A DNA stretch of 64,000 nucleotides from Mesorhizobium sp. B2-3-4 (GCF_006442315.1 NZ_VFVY01000007.1:62001-126000), one strand, 5' to 3'; counted from the first letter of the stretch, positions 16,600-24,810 are shown. Notes: generated from the sequence alone by a model not told the origin. Made by a program: numbers and translations.

Positions 16600-17363
16600 C
16601 CCGGCTCGAATTGCGGCATGTGCGCAAGGCGTTTGGCGGGCTGGACGTGCTTGCCGACATTTCGCTCAGCGTTGGCGCTGGAGAGTTCGTCTCGATCCTT
16701 GGACCCTCCGGCGCCGGCAAGTCGACGCTGTTCCAGCTTGTGACGGGAGCGGAGCGGGGCCAGGGGGGCATGTTCTTCGACGGCGCCCCGCTCGACGACT
16801 ATGGCAGGCATTTCGCCTTCATGCCGCAGCGCGACGCGCTGATGCCATGGAGGCGCATCCTCGACAACGCGACGCTCGGGCTCGAGGTGCAAGGCCTCGG
16901 CCGCAAGGCGGCGCGGATGCGGGTCGCGCCCCTGTTTGCCGAGTTTGGGCTTGCCGGCTTCGAGCGGCATTTTCCAGCACAGCTTTCAGGCGGCATGCGC
17001 CAGCGGGCGGCACTGCTGCGCACCGTGGTGCAGGAACGCGACATGTTGCTGCTCGACGAACCGTTCGGCGCGCTCGATGCGCTGACCCGCGCGGTCATGC
17101 AGCGCTGGCTCGAACAGATGTGGCGGCATCATCGCTGGACCGCGTTGCTGATCACCCATGACGTGCGCGAAGCCGTGTTCTTGTCCGACCGTATCTATGT
17201 GCTTTCCGCGCGGCCGGCCCGCGTCGTGCGCGAATTCAGCGTAGCGCTGCCACGTCCGCGCGACTCTACCGGCGTCGCCGGGCGGCGGGCCGGAACACTC
17301 GAGGCCGAGATTCTCGATGTTTTGCTCAACCTCCAGCCATCCAAAGGACATGACCATGACTGA
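16596..17363 (+). CDS. thiZ: ABC ATPase for HMP/thiamine precursor (ThiZ-like)
   Basis: A 255-residue ATPase with Walker A GPSGAGKST, Q-loop F-M-P-Q-R, signature LSGGMRQRA, Walker B MLLLDEPFGALD and the switch His in LLITHDVREA. All catalytic residues are present. It belongs to the nitrate/sulfonate/taurine/HMP group of ATPases. It overlaps the permease by four bases and the binding-protein start by eight, so all parts are translated as one coupled unit under the TPP riboswitch. Confidence 0.88.
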   Translation: MTRLELRHVRKAFGGLDVLADISLSVGAGEFVSILGPSGAGKSTLFQLVTGAERGQGGMFFDGAPLDDYGRHFAFMPQRDALMPWRRILDNATLGLEVQGLGRKAARMRVAPLFAEFGLAGFERHFPAQLSGGMRQRAALLRTVVQERDMLLLDEPFGALDALTRAVMQRWLEQMWRHHRWTALLITHDVREAVFLSDRIYVLSARPARVVREFSVALPRPRDSTGVAGRRAGTLEAEILDVLLNLQPSKGHDHD

Positions 17364-18372
17364 CTTGACGCGCAGGCAGGCCTTGCTGCTCGCCCTTGCC
17401 GGCAGCACTCCGCTGATCGTCGGATCGAGCCGGTCCTTCGCGGCCATGCAAAAGGTCACGGTTGCCCTCGACTGGACAGTGAACACCAACCATGTCGGGC
17501 TGTTCGTCGCCCGCGACAAGGGGTTTTACGGCGAGGCGGGTCTGGAGGTCGACATTGTGCCCTATAGCGATGCCGGCGCTGGCACGCTTGTCGCCAACCG
17601 CGTTGCCGATTTCGGCATCAACGGCACCATAAGCCTGTTCACCCAGAAGACTGCCGGCGCCGATTTGAAGGCCGTCTATGCCGTGGTGCAGTCAGAGACG
17701 GGCCGACTGGTGTTCAATGCGGCGCGCAGCGAGATCAGAAGCCCGAAGGATCTGGACGGCCTGACCTATGGCGGCTTCGGCAGCGCCTGGGAGAATGCGC
17801 TGATTTCGACCATCATCCGCCATGATGGCGGCAAGGGAGAATTCGAAACGGTGACGCTCGGCACTTCCGCTTACGAGGCGCTGGCCAACGGTTCGGTCGA
17901 CTTCACGCTCGAAGTGTCGACCTGGGAGGGTGTCGAAGCCGAACTCAAAGGCGTCAGGCAGCGCAGCTTCGTCTATGCTGACCATGGCGTTCCCGACGAG
18001 CACACCACGCTCATCTCTTCGAGCGATGCGTATCTTCGGGAGAATCCCGAATTGGCGTCGTCCTTTGTCCAGGCAACGCGGCGCGGCTATCAGTTCGCCG
18101 TCGATCATCCAGGGGAAGCCGCCACAGTGCTCATCGCCGCCAACAAGGATGCCCTGACCAATCCGGCATTGATCTACGCCTCGCTTAAGGCGCTCATCGA
18201 CGGGCACTATCTGCGCGGTCAAAACGGCACCATCGGCACCATGGATCCGGCCAAGATGGAAGCGATCGGCTCCTATCTCTTCGCCGCCGGCATCTTGCAT
18301 GATGCCGATGGCAAGATCGTCGCGCAACGTCCAGATTTCGCGGAATATTTCAGCAATCTATATGTTGAATAG
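17356..18372 (+). CDS. thiY: ABC substrate-binding protein for HMP/thiamine precursor (ThiY-like)
   Basis: The 338-residue NMT1/THI5-like protein has ALDWTVNTNHVGLFVARDKG near the N-terminus, the standard start of this family. The leader MTDLTRRQALLLALAG with a twin Arg and an A-A cleavage region suggests export, perhaps by Tat. ATG 17356 is chosen because AAAGGA lies seven bases upstream; ATG 17350 is too close to it. A weak hairpin (TAGGGC/GCCCTA, 18370-18387) follows the stop and may end the operon. Confidence 0.87.
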   Translation: MTDLTRRQALLLALAGSTPLIVGSSRSFAAMQKVTVALDWTVNTNHVGLFVARDKGFYGEAGLEVDIVPYSDAGAGTLVANRVADFGINGTISLFTQKTAGADLKAVYAVVQSETGRLVFNAARSEIRSPKDLDGLTYGGFGSAWENALISTIIRHDGGKGEFETVTLGTSAYEALANGSVDFTLEVSTWEGVEAELKGVRQRSFVYADHGVPDEHTTLISSSDAYLRENPELASSFVQATRRGYQFAVDHPGEAATVLIAANKDALTNPALIYASLKALIDGHYLRGQNGTIGTMDPAKMEAIGSYLFAAGILHDADGKIVAQRPDFAEYFSNLYVE

Positions 18373-18571
18373 GGCGCCACGGCCCTACCGTTTCGCATTT
18401 CGACGGTTTGACGCCGATCTGATCGTCTCGGTTAACGGCGCGGCAATGCTTGTCGTGCAAAGGTCGCATGGAGGGACCACCGGGATACCTGCCTTGCTGA
18501 TATCAAAAAGTGAAGCGCCTTCGCGTGCGGCCGACAACAGGCTTTTATCCACGGCACGCAAGCGCGAAATC

Positions 18572-19180
18572 ATGCTTGACCTGCGCGAAGGCTTCTTTCG
18601 CGCTTGCGCGCTGTTGTGCGCGGGACTGTTCGTCTATCGTGGCGTTTCTCAACTTGTTGAAGATCCGACCCGGCTCAATGCCGCGCTGGTGGCGATTTCC
18701 GAGATACTCACCTTCACCTGGTTGCTACTGTCGCGCCGTCCGATGGAGCGCGATTGGAATCCGCTTACCGTCGTCGTCTCGGTGACAGCCAGTTTTGGCG
18801 TGGCGTTGGTAAGCCTCCAACCAGGCATTGCCATTATCCCCGTCCACGTCGCCGCGCCGCTGCAATTCATCGCGCTGTTGTTCGTCATCTGGGGCAAGAT
18901 TTCGCTGGGGCGCTCTTTTGCCATCCTGCCCGGCAATCGCGGTGTGATGACGGGCGGCGCCTACCGGTTGGTGCGGCATCCCATCTATGCCGGCTATCTC
19001 GCCGGCCACGTGCTTTTCCTGCTGTCGGCCTTTTCCTTCCATAATCTCGCGGTCTATGCGGTGATCACCTACATGCAGCTTTACCGCATCTTGCGCGAGG
19101 AGGCGCTGTTGGCCGCCGCGCCTGAGTACCGCGCTTATATGGAACGTGTGCGCTACAGGCTGTTCTACCGGCTGTTCTGA
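18572..19180 (+). CDS. Isoprenylcysteine carboxyl methyltransferase (ICMT)-family membrane protein
   Basis: The 202-residue protein has four to five membrane spans. Its C-terminal signature, GAYRLVRHPIYAGYLAGHVL followed by LREEALLAAAPEYRAYMERV, is the hallmark of ICMT/PEMT-type methyltransferases (R-H-P-x-Y-x-G and the EE..Y motif). Bacterial members methylate lipids or small molecules with SAM; the substrate here is unknown. The start is uncertain: ATG 18572 begins the hydrophobic part, while upstream in-frame starts overlap the thiY-like gene. No obvious ribosome site. Confidence 0.7.
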   Translation: MLDLREGFFRACALLCAGLFVYRGVSQLVEDPTRLNAALVAISEILTFTWLLLSRRPMERDWNPLTVVVSVTASFGVALVSLQPGIAIIPVHVAAPLQFIALLFVIWGKISLGRSFAILPGNRGVMTGGAYRLVRHPIYAGYLAGHVLFLLSAFSFHNLAVYAVITYMQLYRILREEALLAAAPEYRAYMERVRYRLFYRLF

Positions 19181-19568
19181 GGTCGAGATCGCCGATCGCG
19201 GCACCAGTGCCAGTTCCGTCTGCCCGAGCAAAGGACAACGCCCGTCTGTGGTGCCTGGGCTTTCCTGGTTCGATTTGAGTATCGTCCACCGATGCAGGTA
19301 AGTGTCGGCACCATAGGGAGTGCCAAATCATAAAAACGTTTTTTTATTGAAATCCATCATTAAATCGATAATATTGATGTTGTCGGAAAAATATTTTTTA
19401 CAAGGGTAATATACATTTATTATTTTTATCTCAACTGTATTTTTCTAATAAAAACCATCAGCTTTGCAAGCATCATTCTCTGTGAAACTGGAATTCGTCT
19501 TCTGCGTAGTTAGTTCTGCAATCGGCCGTGTGCCGACTGTCTTAGCGCAACTACAACAGGAGAGTGTT
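19181..19568. promoter_or_regulatory. 388-bp intergenic region with an extreme AT-rich island
   Basis: From about 19325 to 19455 the sequence is almost entirely A and T, including T-runs at 19339-19346 and TATTTTTTACAAGGG. It lies directly upstream of a secreted Gly-repeat protein, as in the similar arrangement at 9230-9399. It probably contains the promoter and binding sites for a xenogeneic silencer (MucR/H-NS type); this is inferred from composition only. Confidence 0.5.
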
Positions 19569-20177
19569 ATGGCTTTTACGATCAAAACAGTCGCCAATGT
19601 GTTGGCAAGCAGTGCAATGGTCGTCGTCCTTTCCTTGCCGGCAAGCGCCGCGGGTCTTGGCGTCGGTGTCGGCGCTTCGGTTGGCGGTAGCGGCGGCGTC
19701 AATGCCGGCGTTGGCGCTTCCGTCGGTGGCGGTGGCGGTATCAGCGCCGGCGCCGGCGCATCGGTCGGTGGCAGCGGTGGTGTCAATGCCGGGGCCGGCG
19801 CCAATGTCGGTGGCTCTCGCGGCGTCAGCGCCGGGCTCGGCGCATCGGTTGGTGGCAGCAATGGCGTCAACGCCGGCCTCGGCGCCAATGTTGGTGGAAC
19901 AGGCGGCATCAGCGCCGGACTTGGCGCGAATGGCGGCGGCACAAGCGGCATTGGTGTCGGCGTCGGGGTAGGTGTTGGCAACGGGACCAATCCCAGCAAC
20001 CCGTCGAACCCGAGCAACCCGTCCAATCCCAGCCGCCCTGGCATTCCGGGTGCGGTGGCGCAGATGTCGGATGGCCAGGTGGCGCGCATGAAGAAGCGCT
20101 GCGTCGACGTCCTCAGCAGCGAAGGCACCTATGACCGGGACCTGCGCCAGCTCTGCCTGCTGATCGCACGCCGCTAG
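19569..20177 (+). CDS. Secreted glycine-rich protein with seven 14-residue repeats
   Basis: The 202-residue protein begins with a signal peptide ending L-P-A-S-A-A. Residues 34-131 are seven tandem copies of (V/A/L)GA(S/N)VGGSxG(V/I)(N/S)AG. An N-P-S repeat stretch follows, and then a compact, charged C-terminal domain (MSDGQVARMKKRCVDVLSS, LRQLCLLIARR) with two cysteines likely to pair. The repeats recall head and stalk repeats of trimeric autotransporters, but there is no YadA-like anchor. ATG 19569 has AGGAGAG eight bases upstream; the frame extending to 19464 adds a segment without a site. Function unknown; surface or matrix role likely. Confidence 0.75.
   Translation: MAFTIKTVANVLASSAMVVVLSLPASAAGLGVGVGASVGGSGGVNAGVGASVGGGGGISAGAGASVGGSGGVNAGAGANVGGSRGVSAGLGASVGGSNGVNAGLGANVGGTGGISAGLGANGGGTSGIGVGVGVGVGNGTNPSNPSNPSNPSNPSRPGIPGAVAQMSDGQVARMKKRCVDVLSSEGTYDRDLRQLCLLIARR
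19668..19961 (+). repeat. Seven tandem 42-bp repeats coding a 14-residue unit
   Basis: Each unit codes xGAxVGGxxGxxAG. The units differ in synonymous and conservative positions (V/A/L first residue, S/N fourth), so the array is old but in frame. The last unit is degenerate. A tail of repeated N-P-S codons lies after it. Confidence 0.85.
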
Positions 20178-20246
20178 GGCTGAAGGATGAGGCTGCGGAA
20201 CCAGCCGTGAGGCTCTGACCGCACTCTCCTGGCCTCCGGCCGGTCG

Positions 20247-20273
20247 GAAAGCCCGCCATTGTGGCGGGCTTTC
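20247..20273 (+). terminator. Intrinsic terminator after the Gly-repeat gene
   Basis: GAAAGCCCGCCA (20247-20258) pairs perfectly with TGGCGGGCTTTC (20262-20273) around a three-base loop. The 12-bp stem lies 70 bases after the stop. Confidence 0.85.
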
Positions 20274-20380
20274 TGCATCATGGGCCTAGCCCGGTTGCCT
20301 GCATTCCCGTTGAGGGCGGGTGGGATATTATTGATTTGCCGGCGCAGCTCCGGTTGCGCGCAACGCCAGCCAGGATCGGC

Positions 20381-20405
20381 GGAACGCTAATGCTGCTCGG
20401 ACGTT
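20381..20405 (+). promoter_or_regulatory. EcfG/RpoE2 general-stress promoter
   Basis: GGAAC (20381-20385), exactly 16 bases, then CGTT (20402-20405): a perfect match to the consensus of the EcfG-type sigma factor of alphaproteobacteria. It lies 58 bases before the DUF3309 start. Stress-induced expression of that gene is the clear prediction. Confidence 0.8.
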
Positions 20406-20463
20406 CTTCGAACATCGCATGTAGCGATGTTCAACCGGCGTCAGCGCCACGGAGCGGGAAATC

Positions 20464-20628
20464 ATGAGCTTAGGCACCATTCTCATCATCATTCTTGTCA
20501 TTGCGCTGCTCGGCGGCTTCAGCGGTCTTGGCGGCGGTCCGTTCTACGGCACAGGCTACTATGGCGGTGGCGGGCTTGGCCTCGTCCTGTTGATTATCAT
20601 CATCCTTGTCGTGCTCGGGCGCATCTAG
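20464..20628 (+). CDS. DUF3309 small hydrophobic protein
   Basis: The 54-residue protein starts MSLGTILIIILVIALLGG, has a glycine/tyrosine-rich middle (GGGPFYGTGYYGGGG) and a second span (LVLLIIIILVVLGRI). This two-span, Gly-Tyr loop layout is the DUF3309 family, common in alphaproteobacteria and often found in general-stress regulons. GGAG lies seven bases before the ATG. With the EcfG promoter upstream it forms a single-gene stress unit. The role is unknown, probably in the membrane. Confidence 0.85.
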   Translation: MSLGTILIIILVIALLGGFSGLGGGPFYGTGYYGGGGLGLVLLIIIILVVLGRI

Positions 20629-20744
20629 CGGCCTCGATCGCAGGATAGTCGCGATCTCGTGAGGGTGTTGAGACGGGAGCGCACCGGATCGTGATGAAAG
20701 CAAGCCGGCTTGTGATCAGGCATTTTGCCGGACTCACGTATGGT

Positions 20745-20845
20745 GATTGCGGTCCACACCCCCCGTGGAAACAAGAGGAGAGGGTCCCACCCCTTCATCC
20801 TCCTCCAAGGCCCGCCCCGGTTTCCCGGAGCGGGCTTTCTTTTTC
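20745..20845 (+). ncRNA. Candidate small RNA with C-rich loops and its own terminator
   Basis: Three hairpins follow each other without a frame. The first is TCCAC (20753-20757) with GTGGA (20765-20769) and loop ACCCCCC. The second is GAGGAGAGGG (20775-20784) with CCCT (20791-20794) and CTCCTC (20800-20805). The third is a terminator with a T-rich tail. C-rich loops that can pair with Shine-Dalgarno sites are typical of rhizobial trans-acting RNAs such as the alpha-r14 group. The start is a guess and no strong promoter is seen. Confidence 0.42.
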
Positions 20846-20846
20846 C
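20808..20846 (+). terminator. Strong intrinsic terminator
   Basis: GGCCCGCCCCGG pairs with CCGGAGCGGGCT (right arm ending about 20836), followed by TTCTTTTTCC. It lies between DUF3309 and the GntR gene, too far from the former to be its simplest terminator, which supports a separate short transcript. Confidence 0.75.
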
Positions 20847-20881
20847 TATCCGACCGTCGCGAAACGCACCGCCAGGGCTCG

Positions 20882-20938
20882 TTGACAGAATTCGCGCGCC
20901 AATATATTGAACAGGATCATACAGGTTCAATGAACAGG
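20882..20938 (+). promoter_or_regulatory. Promoter and candidate GntR operator
   Basis: TTGACA (20882-20887) and a TATATT/TATTGA -10 element form a sigma-70 promoter. Overlapping its end is a perfect 7-bp inverted repeat, ATTGAAC (20906-20912) and GTTCAAT (20925-20931), plus a direct repeat of TGAACAGG (20908, 20931). Its place just before the GntR start suggests autoregulation. Confidence 0.6.
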
Positions 20939-20945
20939 TACGCAT

Positions 20946-21671
20946 ATGAAGCGGCGGGCGGTTCAACTGTCTCCAGGCACGGGCAAGCCCGAGCAGATCG
21001 CCATAGTTCTCGAACATGAAATTCGCTCCGGCGTCCTGGGTTTCGGCGACCGCCTGCAAAGCGAGAATGAACTCGTTCAGCGCTTCTCCGTCAGCCGCAA
21101 TACCGTCCGCAAGGGTCTTGAGGAACTCTCCAGCCGCGGACTGATCACCACCAAGGTCGGCATCGGCTCCTTCGTCACCTTTGATGGCAAGCCGGTCGAT
21201 GACGCCATCGGCTGGTCGAGGGCGCTGGCTAATGCGGGCGCCAATGCGGAAACAAGAACGCTGCGGCTGGAGGTCATCGAGGATGCCGACCTGGCGACCT
21301 TGCTGGACGTCGAGAGCCCGTTCTTCATCGCTGTCGACCGGGTGCGCACCAATGCCAGCGACGGTCACGCAATCTCCATCGAACGCAGCCGCTTGCCGCT
21401 GTCGCCGGAGCTGGAGGACGTGCCGCTGCGTGGCCTGCGCGAGGGCTCGCTCCACCAGACGCTGCGCGGGGCAGGGTTGATACCGGACCACGGCGAGGAG
21501 TGGGTCGATATCGAGATGCTGAACGCCGATGACGCCGCCATTCTCGGCTGCCCACAGGGCACCCCGTTCCTGCGCGGCCGCCGGCTGACGCGTGCGGCCG
21601 ATGAGAGGCCGATCGAATATGTCACCAGCCTGCTCAATCCCGCTCATTTCGCGCTGCATATGAGGTTCTGA
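20946..21671 (+). CDS. GntR/HutC-family transcriptional regulator
   Basis: A 241-residue protein with an N-terminal winged helix (LQSENELVQRFSVSRNTVRKGLEELSSRGLI, about residues 38-69) and a C-terminal UTRA ligand domain with the family ending (RPIEYVTSLLNPAHFALHMRF). HutC-type regulators sense the substrate of the adjacent pathway. It sits three bases ahead of the ADP-ribosylglycohydrolase and likely controls the whole unit to 27587 through the palindrome at 20906-20931. The ligand is unknown. Confidence 0.85.
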   Translation: MKRRAVQLSPGTGKPEQIAIVLEHEIRSGVLGFGDRLQSENELVQRFSVSRNTVRKGLEELSSRGLITTKVGIGSFVTFDGKPVDDAIGWSRALANAGANAETRTLRLEVIEDADLATLLDVESPFFIAVDRVRTNASDGHAISIERSRLPLSPELEDVPLRGLREGSLHQTLRGAGLIPDHGEEWVDIEMLNADDAAILGCPQGTPFLRGRRLTRAADERPIEYVTSLLNPAHFALHMRF

Positions 21672-21674
21672 GCG

Positions 21675-22721
21675 ATGCCGGACAACATAACGCTTGATCG
21701 TGCCATCGGCGCGCTTGTCGGCGGGGCGCTGGGCGATGCGCTCGGCATGCCGACCCAGCTTTTGTCGCCGGCCCGTATTGCCGAACTCTACGGCCATGTC
21801 GAGGATTTCGTCGCGCCCTTCGCCGATCATCCGGTGTCGAAGGGACTGTCGGCCGGCACCATCACCGACGATACCGAACAGGCATTGCTGCTTGGCCGCA
21901 TCCTGATCGAATCAGGCGATCGCTTCGACCATGGGCGCTGGGTCAACGCGCTGCTCGACTGGGAGCGCGAGGTCAAGGCGCGTGGCAGCTACGATCTCCT
22001 GGGGCCGTCGACCAAGCGTGCCATCGACGCCATCAACAATGGCGTGCCGGCGGAGGAGGCGGGGCGTAGCGGCGACACCAATGGCGCGGCCATGCGCATC
22101 GCACCGGTTGGCATCATGGTGCCGCTGCAGCCGCTCGACGCATTCGTGGCCAAGGTGGCGGAGACCTGCCGGGCGACGCACAACACGTCGATCGCCATTG
22201 CCTCCGCCGCGGCCGTTGCCGCCGCCGTGAGCCGTGGTGTTGCCGGCGGCGACTGGCGCGCGGCATGCGACAGCGCGGTCGCGGCGGCGCGGCGCGGAGC
22301 GACGCTCGGCCACTGGGTAACCGGCGGCGACATCGCCGCGCGCATCGTCTGGGCGCAGGATCTGGTGCGCGGCAAACTGAAGAGGGATGCGATCCGGCTG
22401 ATTACCGACCTGGTCGGTACGGGCGTTGCCAGCCAGGAATCGGTTCCGGCGGCGTTCGCGGTGCTGGAAATCGCCGGCGGCGATCCGTGGCGAGCGGCTG
22501 AAATCAGCGCCAATCTCGGCGGCGACACCGACACGATCGGCGCCATCGCGGCCGGCATGGCTGGCGCCTGCACCGGCTTTTCACGCCTGCCGCAGGATCG
22601 CATCGTCGGCCTTAGGGGTATCGACATGGAGCAGGTTCGGGCGCTGGCCGCCGACCTTGTCGCGGCGCGGATGTCAAACGGTCACGTCGGCAAGGCCGGA
22701 TCCGGCAAGGATGCGGCATGA
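21675..22721 (+). CDS. ADP-ribosylglycohydrolase-family protein
   Basis: The 348-residue protein has the metal-binding motifs of the ARH/DraG family: GALGDALGMPTQ near the start, TITDDTEQ (about residues 56-63), GDTNGAAMRIAP, and NLGGDTDTIGAIAAGMAGA near the end. The two-Mg site is intact. The family removes ADP-ribose from proteins or small N-/O-glycosides. Here it is bound to a sugar-kinase gene and an importer, so a catabolic role on an imported riboside-like compound is more likely than protein de-ADP-ribosylation. It overlaps the kinase start (ATGA). Confidence 0.82.
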   Translation: MPDNITLDRAIGALVGGALGDALGMPTQLLSPARIAELYGHVEDFVAPFADHPVSKGLSAGTITDDTEQALLLGRILIESGDRFDHGRWVNALLDWEREVKARGSYDLLGPSTKRAIDAINNGVPAEEAGRSGDTNGAAMRIAPVGIMVPLQPLDAFVAKVAETCRATHNTSIAIASAAAVAAAVSRGVAGGDWRAACDSAVAAARRGATLGHWVTGGDIAARIVWAQDLVRGKLKRDAIRLITDLVGTGVASQESVPAAFAVLEIAGGDPWRAAEISANLGGDTDTIGAIAAGMAGACTGFSRLPQDRIVGLRGIDMEQVRALAADLVAARMSNGHVGKAGSGKDAA

Positions 22722-23695
22722 GCGGGCGTCTCGTCCATGTCGGCAGCGCGGTGGTCGACTATGTCTACCGCATCGATGCCTTGCCTGCGCCCGGTACCGA
22801 GAAGACGGCGTCAAGCTATGCGCAGCTTGCGGGGGGCGGCTTCAACATGATGGCGGCTGCGGCGCGCACCGGCATGAAGGTGGTGTTTGGCGGCCAGCTC
22901 GGCAGCGGCCCGAATGGCGACTTCCTGCGTACCGCTTTCGCCGCCGAAGGTATCGAAACGCTGACGCCGCCATCGCCGGTCATGGACAGCGGCAATTGCG
23001 TCGCCATGATCTCGAGCGATGCCGAACGCACGTTCGTTTCGTGGCCGGGCGCGGAGAGCGTTCTTGGCCTCGACATGATGGCGCCGGTGGTGACCAGGCC
23101 CGAGGACTGGGTGTTCACGTCGGGCTACACGCTGAGCTATCCCCGAAGCCGCGATGCACTGACGGGTTGGATCGAGGCGTTGCCGGCGGACGTTCCCTTC
23201 GTCTTCGATCCGACGCCTGTCATTTCAGACATTCCGCGTGCCATTCTCGATCGCGTGCTCGCCCGCACGACCTGGCTGAGTTGCAACACGACGGAAGCGG
23301 CTGAGATTGCCGGCTCCGGCGACGCGCAAGTGCTCGCGGCGAGGCTTCTGAGGGATCATTGCCCAAAGGCCGATGGCGTCGTTATCCGGGCTGGAGCAGG
23401 AGGATGTCTGGTCCGGCTGGCCGACGGCACGGCACGGGCCGTCGCCGGCTTTAATGTGGCGGCCGTCGATACCAATGGCGCCGGCGATACGCATATCGGC
23501 GCCTTCGTCAGCGCGTTGGCGCGTGGCGTGCCTCCCTTCGAGGCGGCCATCTATGCCAATGCGGCGGCGGCTATTTCGGTGACACGCCATGGCGGCTCAT
23601 CGGCGCCCACCGACGCTGAGATCCAGACTTTTCTGAGCCAGGCCGCTTTGACCGGCGCGCCGGGCCAGACGCGGAAGGCCCATCAGACAGCCTGA
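22718..23695 (+). CDS. PfkB-family carbohydrate/nucleoside kinase
   Basis: A 325-residue protein with the PfkB N-terminal glycine-rich motif (LAGGGFNMMAAAARTG), the SCNTTEA segment and the C-terminal signature DTNGAGDTHIGAFVSALARG containing the catalytic Asp and anion hole. It phosphorylates a sugar or nucleoside with ATP; specificity is not readable. It is translationally coupled to the ADP-ribosylglycohydrolase, which suggests hydrolysis of a glycoside followed by phosphorylation of the freed sugar, for example ribose. Confidence 0.85.
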   Translation: MSGRLVHVGSAVVDYVYRIDALPAPGTEKTASSYAQLAGGGFNMMAAAARTGMKVVFGGQLGSGPNGDFLRTAFAAEGIETLTPPSPVMDSGNCVAMISSDAERTFVSWPGAESVLGLDMMAPVVTRPEDWVFTSGYTLSYPRSRDALTGWIEALPADVPFVFDPTPVISDIPRAILDRVLARTTWLSCNTTEAAEIAGSGDAQVLAARLLRDHCPKADGVVIRAGAGGCLVRLADGTARAVAGFNVAAVDTNGAGDTHIGAFVSALARGVPPFEAAIYANAAAAISVTRHGGSSAPTDAEIQTFLSQAALTGAPGQTRKAHQTA

Positions 23696-23736
23696 CAAGC
23701 CCGGGAAGCGGGCAAACCAAAGAGAGGAACACATCC

Positions 23737-24798
23737 ATGCGCATGCCTGACCTGACTGCTCTATTGACGGCGACCGCCGTCTTCACCTCCGCATTTGCCT
23801 TTACCGCCCAAGCCGGCGAGGTGCATGTGCTCAACTGGAAAGGTTACGGCGCCGACGAGCCGTGGGCCGTCGAGGCTTTCGAAAAGGCGACCGGCAACAA
23901 GGTCATCAACGATTTCTTCAATTCCGAACAGGAAATGCTGACCAAGATCCGGACCAATCCGGGACTTTACGACGTGGTCATGATCAACGCCGCCTTCAAC
24001 GACCAGGCCATGGCGGAAAAGCTGATCCAGCCGATCGATACCTCCAAGCTGCCGAACTATGCCGATATCAGCAAGGACAAGGCCGGATCGCCGATGCTCG
24101 ACCATGATGGCAAGGTCTATGGCGTGCCGTGGGTGTGGGGGCTGACGGCGCTCGCCATCAACGAAAAATCCTTCGACAAGGCGCCGACGTCGATCGCTGA
24201 AATGTGGGATCCCGCGCACAAGGGCCGCGTCGTCATCCGCGACGACGCCGTCGAGGCGGTGCAGTTCGGCGCCATCGCCACCGGCCAGAACATCAACGAC
24301 ATCAAGGATATGGACGCGGTCAAGACCAAGCTCACGTCGCTGATGCCGCAGATCAAGACCTTCTGGAGCTCGGAGAACGACTGGAACCAGATGGTCGCCT
24401 CCAACCAGATCGACATCGGCACTTATTGGAGCGGCTCGGCCGACCGCGCCAAGACGCATTTCAAGCTGCCGGTCTCGCTGGTCATCCCGCAGGAGGGCGC
24501 CGTCGCCTGGCTGGACGCCTTCTCCATTCCAGTAGGTTCCAAGAACGTCGGCGGCGCCGAGGCCTTCATCAACTACATGATCGACCCGAAATTCTATGTC
24601 GAATGGGTCACCAAGGTCGGCGCGCCGGTGTCGGCCAACACCAAGGCGGTGGAAGCGCTACCGGAGGATGCCTTCAACCGCAAGGTGATGGGTGATCCCG
24701 AGGTCGCCAAGCGAATCCAATTCCAGGCGCCGATCACCGACGCGCAGCGCGAAGTCTATCTGGCGCTCTGGCAGCAGCTCAAGGTCGATGTGAAGTAG
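23737..24798 (+). CDS. ABC substrate-binding protein, spermidine/putrescine (PotD) type
   Basis: A 353-residue periplasmic protein with a signal peptide (ending A-Q-A-G-E) and a PotD-like start of the mature part: EVHVLNWKGYGADEPWAVEAFEK. It also has INAAFNDQAMAEKLIQPIDT and VPWVWGLTALAINE, characteristic of the family. Polyamine specificity is not assured, since PotD-like proteins bind many cations and amino compounds. The neighbours suggest an N-glycoside or related amine. A 10-bp hairpin follows the stop (24811-24837). Ribosome site AGAGAGGAA. Confidence 0.82.
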   Translation: MRMPDLTALLTATAVFTSAFAFTAQAGEVHVLNWKGYGADEPWAVEAFEKATGNKVINDFFNSEQEMLTKIRTNPGLYDVVMINAAFNDQAMAEKLIQPIDTSKLPNYADISKDKAGSPMLDHDGKVYGVPWVWGLTALAINEKSFDKAPTSIAEMWDPAHKGRVVIRDDAVEAVQFGAIATGQNINDIKDMDAVKTKLTSLMPQIKTFWSSENDWNQMVASNQIDIGTYWSGSADRAKTHFKLPVSLVIPQEGAVAWLDAFSIPVGSKNVGGAEAFINYMIDPKFYVEWVTKVGAPVSANTKAVEALPEDAFNRKVMGDPEVAKRIQFQAPITDAQREVYLALWQQLKVDVK

Positions 24799-24810
24799 GC
24801 TCATGTCCGG

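Noticed and set aside
19980..20040. Short direct repeats (N-P-S codons) as a CRISPR or satellite
   Set aside because: The unit is nine bases, in frame and inside a secreted protein; there are no spacers.
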